Shown piece after piece: positions 34,498-43,169 of a stretch of DNA of 64,000 nt. The notes beneath the pieces were generated by a model. It saw only the letters and a program-made list of their open reading frames with translations. It was not told where the DNA came from and searched no databases. Made by a program: the position numbers and the translations under genes. Every line of letters starts with the position of its first letter. Position 1 is the stretch's first letter. This DNA comes from Symsagittifera roscoffensis (lineage: Eukaryota > Xenacoelomorpha > Acoela > Convolutidae). The stretch spans positions 66,330,471 to 66,394,470 of the forward strand of contig NC_087063.1 in assembly GCF_963678635.1 (NCBI RefSeq), in the 5' to 3' direction.

Positions 34498-36177
34498 ATG
34501 ACCAAATATTCAAAATCCCGAATTACATTCGGATATTAAGGCTAATTATCAAATGTTTGAACGATGAAGGACAAAGTGTAAAATTGTATATATATATAAA
34601 AGGTGGAAAATATAATCTTGTGGTTTCACACAAACCCACCACGGAAAACAAATGAAAAAAGACGATCATGGTGTTTATTAACCACAGGAATACAAATCAA
34701 GAAAGACGATCATGGTGTTTATTAACCACAGGAATAAAGCATTATACGACACTGAGTTAAGCTCAGATATTAAACTTATGTACTTAAAGTAAAAATGGAA
34801 ATTTGGGCATTAATTAACCCCTAATTTTAAATGTATGTCCACCTGGTTGTCATAACCAGCATTATTTGTTTCATTTTTTTATAAAAAAAAGATTTGATTA
34901 AGGAATAAAAAAAATTGAAATATCAAAGGTAAGGAAAGTTGAAGACTAATTACAAAGGGTATAATATTCGATAAGGTAAGAGTAACAATTCTTCTTCGGT
35001 TTTAATCCCCTGAACCAATCCATGTTCACATCTTTAGTACAGAAAAGTCGTCCTGAACTTTATGATGCAAAAATTTAACGTAAACAAAGTTAAGGATGAT
35101 GCGGTCCAAATTTCAAAGTGTTGCTTCTGAAAATTTGTTGTTTTTAAGGGTTTAAATGCCTGCATGATGTGCATTTTGAACTACCGAATTGATATTTTGG
35201 CCACCAAATTGTGAGGAGCGAATCAAAAGAGTCTCAAAGGCTGCATACAGCCACCAACAAACACTTGCGTTGTTGAAAGAATATGGTACCATAATTTTAA
35301 AAAGGCTACATGAAGCCACCAACAAATGCTGGCATAAATCTGCGGCGGGTCGGGTCGAAAAACGTTGTTCGCCCATTTTATGATAAAGAATATTGATGAA
35401 AATTTTACTCAATTTGTTGAGAAGAAAGGAGGTGATATTTCCCTTTTTGATGAATTTCTTCTAGTTTGCATTTTGTAACTTGAAAACTATAAAGATAATA
35501 ATTAATGCCATCGGTCCCTACTTGGGCCCTAAGAGGAATCCGATGGTTGAAATTAACTTCGCAGAATGAGTTTGTTACAATTTTACATTGGCTAGTTCTT
35601 TCATCAACGGTTTCAATCTATTAATTCTCCTTATTGTATGTAGGGTAATTTGACATTCCCTTATGAGTAATACTGAATTTTCACTTAAAAAAACCGCCTG
35701 AAAATGAAATTATTATAGACTCGTAAAACTTTAATGTTTTAAACTCCTGGCCTTTTGCAATTTTTTTGCAAATATGTTGAAGTCGAAAAACTTTTTTTGT
35801 CTGAGCCATTGGGTTCCGATCCCTCTATCTTTATTTGATTTTGAGGATGGTCCAAAATTGTTAGCGTACTTGACTGTTTTCAATCTCAATTAAGAATTAA
35901 ATCCATGTTCATGCATTTTGGCATATCCTTTTGGTGTCATACAGAACCGCTTTTCATTGTAGTATATTTGTAGGACAAAACTCGTAATCTTGTTTTTTAG
36001 TAAGATTAAATTAAATTTACTGCTCACTATACAAAATGTTAGGTAAACTTCACAAACTTAAAGCGTTCTAAAAGTTTTAATGGAAACTTCATATTTATAA
36101 TTATTTTAAAGGGAAGAAATGGGTTTATTTTATTTCTATGTTTTCAAATGTTTGACCTATTACACCTTTGTTTATGT
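34498..36177 (-). other. Internal region between protease and 3' LTR, no pol gene seen
   Basis: This is where RT, RNase H and integrase would be expected, but at 1.68 kb it is too short and shows none of their motifs. Near 35240-35340 the phrase AAGCCACCAACAAA is repeated (ACAGCCACCAACAAACACT and GAAGCCACCAACAAATGCT). Overlapping frames there on both strands are not convincing. Two near-identical phrases containing GATCATGGTGTTTATTAACC lie at about 34664 and 34705. Confidence 0.6.
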
Positions 36178-36869
36178 CTACTTTTGATTCCCTGGAATTT
36201 TTAGTACGATAGGCATTGACTTAATTTCATTCCTACAATAAGTGCTTTTTGCATTAATGCCTTTTTGTTCTAAAGACTTATCAATTCTAAACGATGTTCC
36301 TACTTTGAAAACTATGCCTGCTGGAGAAATTGAAATTACGCGGGATGATTTTGGTGCAATAGTTATATTTTTATCAAGAAATACATTTTGATAAAAGCTT
36401 AGATATGGATAACTTTTGCTTCTTATAATACTGATAGGAACTGTTATATCTGGGTATTTTTTTAATTCTAAGTTTAAATTTGGAAAGTTTATTGATTTAA
36501 TGTTGTGAGAAATGAAATCCATTCCTAATATATTTTGATCGCATCCGTTCTCGGCTGAAATCCATGCTTTGATTTTTATCGGATTATCAGTGTTTGTACC
36601 AAAAGTTGAATCAAAATTAGTATAACCTATAAGTTTAAGTTTTTCTCCATTAACAGCAACTGTGTTTGATTTAGATTTATTTAGCTGTAAAGGCTGTATT
36701 TTACAATATTGTTCATAACTGTCAAAATTAATAAGCGAACATGTTGCTCCAGTGTCTACTAGAAATTGGGTTTCCAGACCGTTATTTTTATTTTTGTCTC
36801 CGACGGGATGTTGGTATAAGTTAATATACAATTGTATTTTTGGTTCAGACGGAGACTGATCTAGTTTAA
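36178..36869 (-). CDS. Retroviral-type aspartic protease, -1 frame relative to gag
   Basis: The product shows ETQFLVDTGATCSLINF (active site DTGAT) and NILGMDFI, the second conserved segment of retropepsins. It is read in the -1 frame directly from the end of gag, without its own ATG near the overlap, so expression as a Gag-protease fusion by ribosomal frameshifting is expected. The frame ends at 36178 after about 110 residues beyond the protease core and contains no RT motif. Role: cleaves Gag in the virus-like particle. Intact. Confidence 0.85.
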
Positions 36870-36870
36870 A
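36796..36870 (-). promoter_or_regulatory. Programmed -1 frameshift signal at the gag-protease junction
   Basis: In sense, gag reads AAT TTA AAC TAG. T TTA AAC is a canonical X XXY YYZ slippery heptamer (36864-36870). A spacer of 7 nt (36857-36863, including the gag stop) is followed by GTCTCCG (36850-36856), which pairs perfectly with CGGAGAC (36796-36802) across a 47-nt loop. After slippage the next codons are CTA GAT CAG, which is the protease frame. Confidence 0.88.
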
Positions 36871-37955
36871 TTAACAAGTTCACACTCATTATCGGTATAC
36901 TCTCCTGGAATGTCATCATCACTAAAGTTGTGGATCTGGTAAGGTGAATGACAATCGTTATTTTCGTTGAAGGATTTTTCACTGTTCGAATTGTCACGCG
37001 GTTGAGAACTTTCATTGAAGTTTGACAAATGCTTGAATTCTTGTTGGGGATTTATGTCATTGAATTTGTTGTCTACTCTTGACCTATTCTTACTATAGTT
37101 ATGGTGACTTCTGTTTGAATTCTCTCTTAATTGAAGCGAGTTATAATTTTGCTCCTGTTGATCGTTATATTTAAAGCAATGGCTTATCGTGTGGCCTGAC
37201 ATGCAACACCAGTTGCAAAACATTGGGTTGTTTTGTTTGTTTCTATGCTCATGTGGATTATAGGCTGCGTTTATTTTATGATCCTTCATTAGTCCTGTTA
37301 ACTCTTTAAGTTGATTCTTTATTCCCTCTATTTCCAATTTATTTTCTATGCTACTAGATGCTGTTCCGATAAATTCACTACTTATTGCAAAACTTAAGTC
37401 TTTTGTAGCAATATGATCTTTTAATTGTTGCCAAGTTGCGGGTGGATTCTCAATTAGGAATTGATGAGCCTTTTGTTTCAAGCCTGGCGGGCTTAAGCCG
37501 CGTACAAAGAATTCCATTTTCTTTGCTGTTCTTTGATCATCATTAAAAGTTGGATTAGGCCATCCACGGTCTACTGCGGTGCTTAATCTATGTATGTAGC
37601 TTTTAATGAATTCATCGGGTTGTCTTTTTATGTTTTCTGCTTCTATTCGTCTCCTATACTTATCTTTATCATCAGTGAATCTATCTATGAATTGATCTCT
37701 TATATCATTCCAAGGTAAGTTTGCTGCTAATCCCTGATACCATTGAGCGGCTCGACCTCTTAATATTGAACCAAATAAGGCTCTTTGTCTGTTATCATAT
37801 GCGTCTTGTTCGTCACCTGCATCTCCTGGTCTAGTGCCTAGGGAAAATGCTATCTTTTTCTCTACTATATCAAGAAAATCTCTTGCATCTTCATTCGGAT
37901 CTAAGCCGGTAAACTTTTCGATAGCTAAATCTGGGTATGCTACTACGTTTGCCAT
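36861..37955 (-). CDS. Gag with retrotransposon capsid and one zinc knuckle
   Basis: 364 residues from ATG at 37955. The capsid region has ARDFLDIVEKKIAFSLG, then QRALFGSILRGRAAQWYQGL and WNDIRDQFIDRF, the typical retrotransposon gag pattern in which RAAxWY is followed by W..(I)...F. A CCHC zinc knuckle, CNWCCMSGHTISHC (CX2CX4HX4C), lies near residue 250. The tail is Asn/Ser-rich. It should form the particle shell and bind element RNA. Intact, ending at the frameshift site. It resembles Ty3/Gypsy Gag in layout, but I cannot place the clade. Confidence 0.88.
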   Translation of the reverse strand: MANVVAYPDLAIEKFTGLDPNEDARDFLDIVEKKIAFSLGTRPGDAGDEQDAYDNRQRALFGSILRGRAAQWYQGLAANLPWNDIRDQFIDRFTDDKDKYRRRIEAENIKRQPDEFIKSYIHRLSTAVDRGWPNPTFNDDQRTAKKMEFFVRGLSPPGLKQKAHQFLIENPPATWQQLKDHIATKDLSFAISSEFIGTASSSIENKLEIEGIKNQLKELTGLMKDHKINAAYNPHEHRNKQNNPMFCNWCCMSGHTISHCFKYNDQQEQNYNSLQLRENSNRSHHNYSKNRSRVDNKFNDINPQQEFKHLSNFNESSQPRDNSNSEKSFNENNDCHSPYQIHNFSDDDIPGEYTDNECELVNLN

Positions 37956-38048
37956 CTTTGTTTAATTCACCCAATGTTTTGTTAACAATATATAAAGGGT
38001 TTGGATGTGTTGTGTACTGATCAATTGTTCGGACTGAAATAATTGTAT

Positions 38049-38333
38049 TTAAGTTACAATGAAGTTTGCTGGGTTCAATGAATACGAATTTTTGTTAGAT
38101 AGATCAATAGTGCTATGGGGCTGATTAAGCTTTTTTAAGATGGAAGTTATTTCTGGGGTATTGCTGCTGGAAAGAATGGTTAATTCGTGAATATTTTTGT
38201 GTAGGTGTTTGGACAAAATTGTGATTTGATCTTTTTGGATATTGGTGATATACCAAATAATTTTTGTGGATCTATTTTTCAATTTTAGTTTTAAATTAAA
38301 TGCTGTTGTATTTACTTGATAAAAGTTGGTCAT
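38049..38333 (-). CDS. Accessory ORF B, paralogue of accessory ORF A
   Basis: 94 codons from ATG 38333, ending 93 nt before gag. Shared with ORF A: NLKLKL, then IIWYITN, K..I.IL.KH, HEL, TPEI..IL and a downstream Pro and Ile. Lengths agree too. The two clearly arose by tandem duplication and have diverged strongly while staying open, which argues that both were under selection. No transmembrane segment, no known motif; predicted compact, beta-rich by alternation of hydrophobic residues. Function unknown. Confidence 0.7.
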   Translation of the reverse strand: MTNFYQVNTTAFNLKLKLKNRSTKIIWYITNIQKDQITILSKHLHKNIHELTILSSSNTPEITSILKKLNQPHSTIDLSNKNSYSLNPANFIVT

Positions 38334-38511
38334 AGCATTTTACATCCTTTTAGGGACATAAATATTTGTCTAGGGAATGATAAACAATATAAAAAATATT
38401 TAAATTTTTCTTATGAACTTATTATTTTTAATTTTTGTTAGGGAAAATTTGGTGTTTTTAATTAAAAATGATTAAAATGCAAGTAGTTTTGTGCTTGGGT
38501 ATATTATGATA

Positions 38512-38787
38512 TCAGAAAGCAATCGGGAGTGAAGCAATTAATCGCTCTTCCGGTATACAAATTATGTTATTTGGTATTTTTATTTGCTGAAGAATTGTGT
38601 CAATTTCTGGAGTATATCGACGAAAGAAGACGTATAATTCGTGTTTATCTTCGTTAGGGTGTTTTGCTAATATACTAATATGATTTTTTTCAGTGTTAGT
38701 GATATACCATATGATGTTAGAGACTTTATTTCCTAATTTGAGCTTTAAATTTATTGTACTGACGTCAATTTTAAAATGTGTTGACAT
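38512..38787 (-). CDS. Accessory ORF A, paralogue of accessory ORF B
   Basis: 91 codons from ATG 38787 (an in-frame GTG lies 9 nt upstream, but the ATG aligns with the start of ORF B). Contains INLKLKLGNKVSNIIWYITN and KHPNEDKHELYVFFRRYTPE. It is separated from ORF B by 178 nt, so translation needs reinitiation, leaky scanning, splicing or a separate RNA. I do not recognise the family. Confidence 0.7.
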   Translation of the reverse strand: MSTHFKIDVSTINLKLKLGNKVSNIIWYITNTEKNHISILAKHPNEDKHELYVFFRRYTPEIDTILQQIKIPNNIICIPEERLIASLPIAF

Positions 38788-38997
38788 TAATTTCACGATG
38801 TTTGTTTTCTTTTTCTTAAGCCAAGTTGTACTATTTGATTAGTATGTCTTAGAGTAATGAAAACCTCTTAAGAATTTTTGAATATTAACAAAGATTATTA
38901 ATAATAAGATAAGGAAATAAAAATTTTCTTTGGAAAAACAAAATTTTTCTAAAGTTTTTTCAAAGTTTTTCAAGTTTTTTATTTGCTGATTCCTTAA

Positions 38998-40240
38998 CTG
39001 AAACCTAAAACTTTGTTCATGTGAAGTTTTGTTGATGCTATGGTATGGTTAACAATATAACTATATGCCTTTATTGGTTATTATTGGTTCAAAACTTAAT
39101 TTTTTTGTTAAAAATTTATAGAAAATTTTTTGACTGAAACGATAATCTGAAACCTGAAACTATGGTAGCTGAAGTTGAGTTTTTTTTAATCTTAAAATTT
39201 TCTATACGCTTTATTATATCTGGTTTTCGCTTTATCTTGCAAAAAAATTCGAGAAAACTGAATCTTTTGATATCTTAAACTTAGTTTTTGAAAACTCAAA
39301 CCTGAAACTCTTAAACTCTCTCAAACTCGTTGCATGAAAATAAAAAGTTGGTTTTTGATAGCTGGTCTAGTGTAAATTGGAATTTTGAACAGGTTTGTAA
39401 CTTCAAAATCAAAAATTTGTTTGCGGAAACCTAAGTTTTTGCGGCTGAAACTATGATTTCTAGAACTGAAACTATGGTTTGACCACTTGGTTTTAGAGTT
39501 TTGAGATTGAAAATTTAGGTTGGTCTCCCTAATATATTTCTATTCCAGCAATAAAATTGCCAAAAAGATGAAAATTTTAGCTTAAAACGACGATTTTAGT
39601 TTTCTGAAACTATAAGTTTGAGGGCTCAAACTAACACCTTCTAGAAGTTTTTTGAGTTTAAAAATTTGTTAGTGCATTAAAGATTCTTATTATCTTTCAA
39701 TATTTTACAAAAATTTTTCTTGGGAAGCAAGATTTTTGGTTCTGAAACCAAAAACACCAATTCTGAAACGTACGTTTCAGCCTTAGGAACCAAAATTTAA
39801 AATTGGTTTGGTGGGTTTTAACACCGTTAGTTTTCTTTAGAAAGTCAAAATTCGGCGTTCGGAGCTCAATTTTGAGACCAAAAACTCAATTTTTGTGTTC
39901 TGAAACCTGAAACTAACAAAAACGTACCATTTAAGACCAGGTTTTTGGTTTATGGTATCCAAATTTGGGTTTGACTAGTTCAACTTTTGCTGTTTTACCC
40001 GAATCCGTTTACAGAAACTTGAAATTTTGACCGGAAATTATACTTATTTTAACTGAAACGTTTGGACCTATAACTGAAACCTAGACTGAAACCAAAAATT
40101 TTGGCTGGTAAAAATCAATTTTTTAGTGCTTATGCTATCATATGAAACCTATTTTATCAATATAAAGTGGATGTGTCAGTGTTTTAAACTTAGTTTTTGT
40201 TGTGAAACCTGATATTTTTGTGCTGAAACTAAAACTTGGT
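38998..40240 (-). repeat. Leader region with about twenty dispersed GTTTCA motifs
   Basis: On the plus strand TGAAAC, usually as CTGAAAC(C/T), occurs about twenty times in 1.25 kb, for example 38998, the run near 39132-39160, 39431-39470, 39605, 39743-39775, 39899-39915, 40054-40092 and 40200-40230. In element sense this is (A/G)GTTTCAG. Spacing is irregular, so it is not a simple tandem array, and the density is far above chance for this base composition. It lies in the untranslated leader upstream of accessory ORF A. Confidence 0.7.
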
Positions 40241-41129
40241 GTTTGGTGTTATGTGGTTAACGTTTAAGATTGGTTTTAGTGCGTAATCTTATTGTTAATT
40301 AGGTGTATATTTAAACTGTGTCAAAAAAAATTAATGATTTATCAAAAAACACTCAAATCCGTTCCTTCCTTTTTGGTTTTTGTTATTTTCTTCCTTAGTT
40401 TCAGTAATTGGTAGCTTTACTGATGGATGATTTAGGTTTAAGTTATGTTAAGGTGGATAGAATTAAAATGAGTTTAAGAAAAGTTGAGGATAAGCCTCGA
40501 GAATTGATGAAGGATTAGAATAAATAGCAACAAGCGTGGATGGTTTGAGATAATGTGATGAAGAATTCAATTTATCATACAATTTAGGGTACTCTTAGAT
40601 CGCACATATGACCACTTAACCCCCTCGAAAAAATAATTGAAGATATTTAATAAGTTTTTGAGCACTTTAGTTTAATACAGAATTTCGTTAATTTTAGTGA
40701 TGATAACTTTAAACTGAAGTTTCGGCAAAAATTTAGTGGATTACTGGACAAAACGGGTATATCTTACTAGCGGACTTAGGCAGAGAACGATTCTTTCAGA
40801 AATTTTTTATATTATTATAATAAAAGATAATAGTTAAGTTCATGAGCTAATGTCAGTTAGAAAGCCGTCTAATAGACCTCGAGATGGAGGGATATCGTGG
40901 GCGACTGCTAGCGCAGGGGATGCATTTCGCAAGAACCCTACCAGGAATATCTGTCAAGTAGAAGACAATGAAATTGTGTTTCTATCGAAAGATACCCATT
41001 GTCTCTGGCTTTTTGAGGTTGAAAACTAATCTGACAAATACTCACAGATCCTAATAATAATATATTTTTTGAATTTTAAAAGCTGTTTCTAGTTTGTTGG
41101 AAAAAGAATTTCTTAAGGAGTAGTTCTCT
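40241..41129 (-). other. 5' part of the element leader
   Basis: No ORF and no recognised motif. A CG-richer segment (about 40850-40990) contains ACCTCGAGATGG and TGGGCGACTGCTAGCGCAG. Candidate place for dimerisation or packaging signals, by position only. Confidence 0.3.
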
Positions 41130-41144
41130 GCTGCGGTCGTACCA
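41130..41144 (-). other. Candidate tRNA primer-binding site of the large LTR element
   Basis: In sense, two nt after the LTR end there is TGGTACGACCGCAGC, starting with the TGG that would pair with a tRNA CCA end. I cannot name the tRNA. Confidence 0.5.
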
Positions 41145-41146
41145 GT

Positions 41147-43147
41147 TTTACTAAGCGCTCATTGCTGGTTGAATGCTTAGTAATTTTATCCTAATTTATA
41201 AGTCTCACCTTAGATCGTCAAATTGTCTTGACAAAAAGTAGAGTAGAAACAATAGTTAGAAAAGGTATGAATTAATTAGTTGGTTAGATACAGAGCACTG
41301 GGTTATTAGATTATATAAATGAATCGAACAGCTTAAAGAAATATACCTATGAGAGGAGGTTGAGCTAATCTTATTTTGTTCATCAATATTTTATCTTCTT
41401 ACTAAGGTCGGTGGCTGATTAGTATGTATGGTTGCCCTTGATGTTTGTCCAAGTCAGCACTTCTGGTTGGGTCGTCTGAATCGTCTTGCCGTAGTCCTTT
41501 GGGTACTTGTAGTCCAGACTTCCTCGGGGGTGCGTATCTCGATTATCTCGATTTATAATTTTTCAAATTAAACTTAAGATGAGAATTTATTCTCTTTTTA
41601 TAAATGAAAAGGGCTAGATTAATTTTAGTGTTAGGGCAGAAAAGAAAAATTATTTATTTTTAAAAGATCTGACTGAAGAGAAATGACTTGCTGCTGACTG
41701 AGCAAAATGAAACACTGAAGATTTCAGGCCAGTCCTTTTGCTCATAAGCATAAACCGGCGGCTGATTCAATCTTTAATTATTCAGGTTTCATCTGCTCCT
41801 TTGTTCTCCCTTTTTAATAAGGGAATTTTCAACTAGTTTTTATTTGATTTTTTCAAATCAAATATCTTCAACTTATTAGTCCCCTTTGATAAAAACCGCA
41901 GCCTTCAGTTTGTCTTATTAAAAATTCATATTACTCTCTCTGATGCATCATATTGCAGGTGCACCTCTGCTTAATCAAAGCAAGGAGAATTTCAGTGCAG
42001 CCGGCAAGACTGCTAAATATTTATCCAGTTTGTTTCAAGTTAAGTTAAAAGGGACGTATTTATAATCGCCGCCCTTTTAAAATATTGAGCATGAAAAAAT
42101 GAGAAAAAATTGGACAAGTATTTAAAAAGGAGTGGATTTTCAAAACAAGATTTTATAGTCCTAATAAGAGTAAATCAGTCAATATCTGATTTAGTGAAAA
42201 GAGGCTTTAATTTAAATGGCACGCTCCAATTTAGAATTGGGTCGTTAAATAAACAATTAAGACAATGGTCTTTTGTGTGTGTGTAGTATTTCGCAATACT
42301 ACAACTCACCCCTTTTTTTTAGAAAATTAAGCTGTTCGATTCTTACAGTTACCATGGTGAAAATTTAAACACTTTAATGATTAAATACTATAGTCATAAA
42401 ATTTAAAGAGAACATCAAACGAAAAAGTTATAAAGATAAGTTAGGTTTTATCTAGAGCTTCCTTCCGGATTCAAGCTCCACATTGTACGATCTGAGGATC
42501 GCTATCTTCCTCTGTGAAGCCTCAAGTTTTTGTTGCAACTTCACGATTTTCTTCTTTTTAATTTTGTTTTTGATTCGTAGTCTGCTCATTCCGTCCGTAA
42601 GTTGTTGAATGTCGTCCTGTTCTTCCTGTCTGTTTTTTTCATGGTTCGGAAAAGCAGTTATTCCCTCGAACGGAATGGTGACTTGCGTGCCTCCTGCCTT
42701 GAGGATGTAGCCGTGTTCCTCCCTCTTCTTTAATTTCCAGAAGTTGTTTTCGTTCTTTATAACCCCTTCTGGCTGGGTTATGAAGTCGATAGGCATCATC
42801 GCCTTTTCCATTGTCGTTGAGTTAACGACTTCAATGAACGATGGCAGTTTCCATCTGTTAAAATTTTCCTTTATTGAGTACTTTAAACTCGTTATATATT
42901 TTGGATTTTCCGTATCCAATTTGGTTTCTCTGCACTTCTGCAGCTCCAGTCTTTGGGTTAAACTGGGAAAGTTGCGAGGGTTCTTATTTAACCCGTCGTC
43001 TATTGACAAAGATTGAACTGCTAGAGGTTTCCGTTGTTTCTTCCTGAGGGGCAGCTTTCTTTTGAACTCCTCTGGTGCTGGGTCTGCGTTTCTGCAATTC
43101 CAGTTTAAAATTGGGTCGTATTCCATTTTGCTAAACATCAATATAAA
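41147..43147 (-). repeat. 5' LTR (2001 bp) of the large LTR element
   Basis: Near-identical to 32498-34497. In sense it starts at 43147 and ends at 41147. The shared ends are TTTATATTGATG and GCGCTTAGTAAA rather than TG...CA. The TATA box is at 42055-42064 and the hairpin at 42283-42302. Confidence 0.9.
42452..43138 (-). CDS. U3-encoded coiled-coil protein, 5' LTR copy
   Basis: Same ORF as 33802-34488, ending with the same ELESGRKL tail. Differences are few: Ala for Glu, Thr for Met and Glu for Val around residues 150-167 of the product (LKAGGTQVTIPF, FPNHEKN). Lying upstream of its own LTR's TATA box, this copy would be silent unless the flanking host DNA supplies a promoter. Confidence 0.65.
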   Translation of the reverse strand: MFSKMEYDPILNWNCRNADPAPEEFKRKLPLRKKQRKPLAVQSLSIDDGLNKNPRNFPSLTQRLELQKCRETKLDTENPKYITSLKYSIKENFNRWKLPSFIEVVNSTTMEKAMMPIDFITQPEGVIKNENNFWKLKKREEHGYILKAGGTQVTIPFEGITAFPNHEKNRQEEQDDIQQLTDGMSRLRIKNKIKKKKIVKLQQKLEASQRKIAILRSYNVELESGRKL

Positions 43148-43169
43148 TTTTGATATAAATATAAATATC
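43148..43169. other. AT-rich filler at the insertion junction
   Basis: About 22 bp (TTTTGATATAAATATAAATA and two more bases) between the LTR end and the resumed host sequence TTCTGACAC. Copy 1 has about 50 bp of gene sequence here instead (21088-21142), so the host site suffered a small deletion with filler and shows no target duplication. Confidence 0.65.

Larger units (their letters stand above)
32498..43147 (-). mobile_element. Large LTR retroelement with gag-protease and accessory ORFs, no RT or integrase
   Basis: A 10.65-kb element read on the minus strand. Two direct repeats of 2000 and 2001 bp (32498-34497 and 41147-43147) are nearly identical by eye, so insertion was recent. In sense order: 5' LTR, candidate primer-binding site, about 2.3-kb leader, two paralogous small ORFs, gag, protease in the -1 frame, 1.7 kb without a recognisable gene, 3' LTR. 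No reverse transcriptase, RNase H or integrase motif is visible, so it needs help in trans. Ends are not TG...CA, and no target duplication is seen. It interrupts the NERD-helicase gene in antisense. Confidence 0.85.

Noticed and set aside
35152-35412. Pol fragment between protease and 3' LTR
   Set aside because: Neither strand shows an RT, RNase H or integrase motif. The frames overlap on both strands around a short internal repeat.
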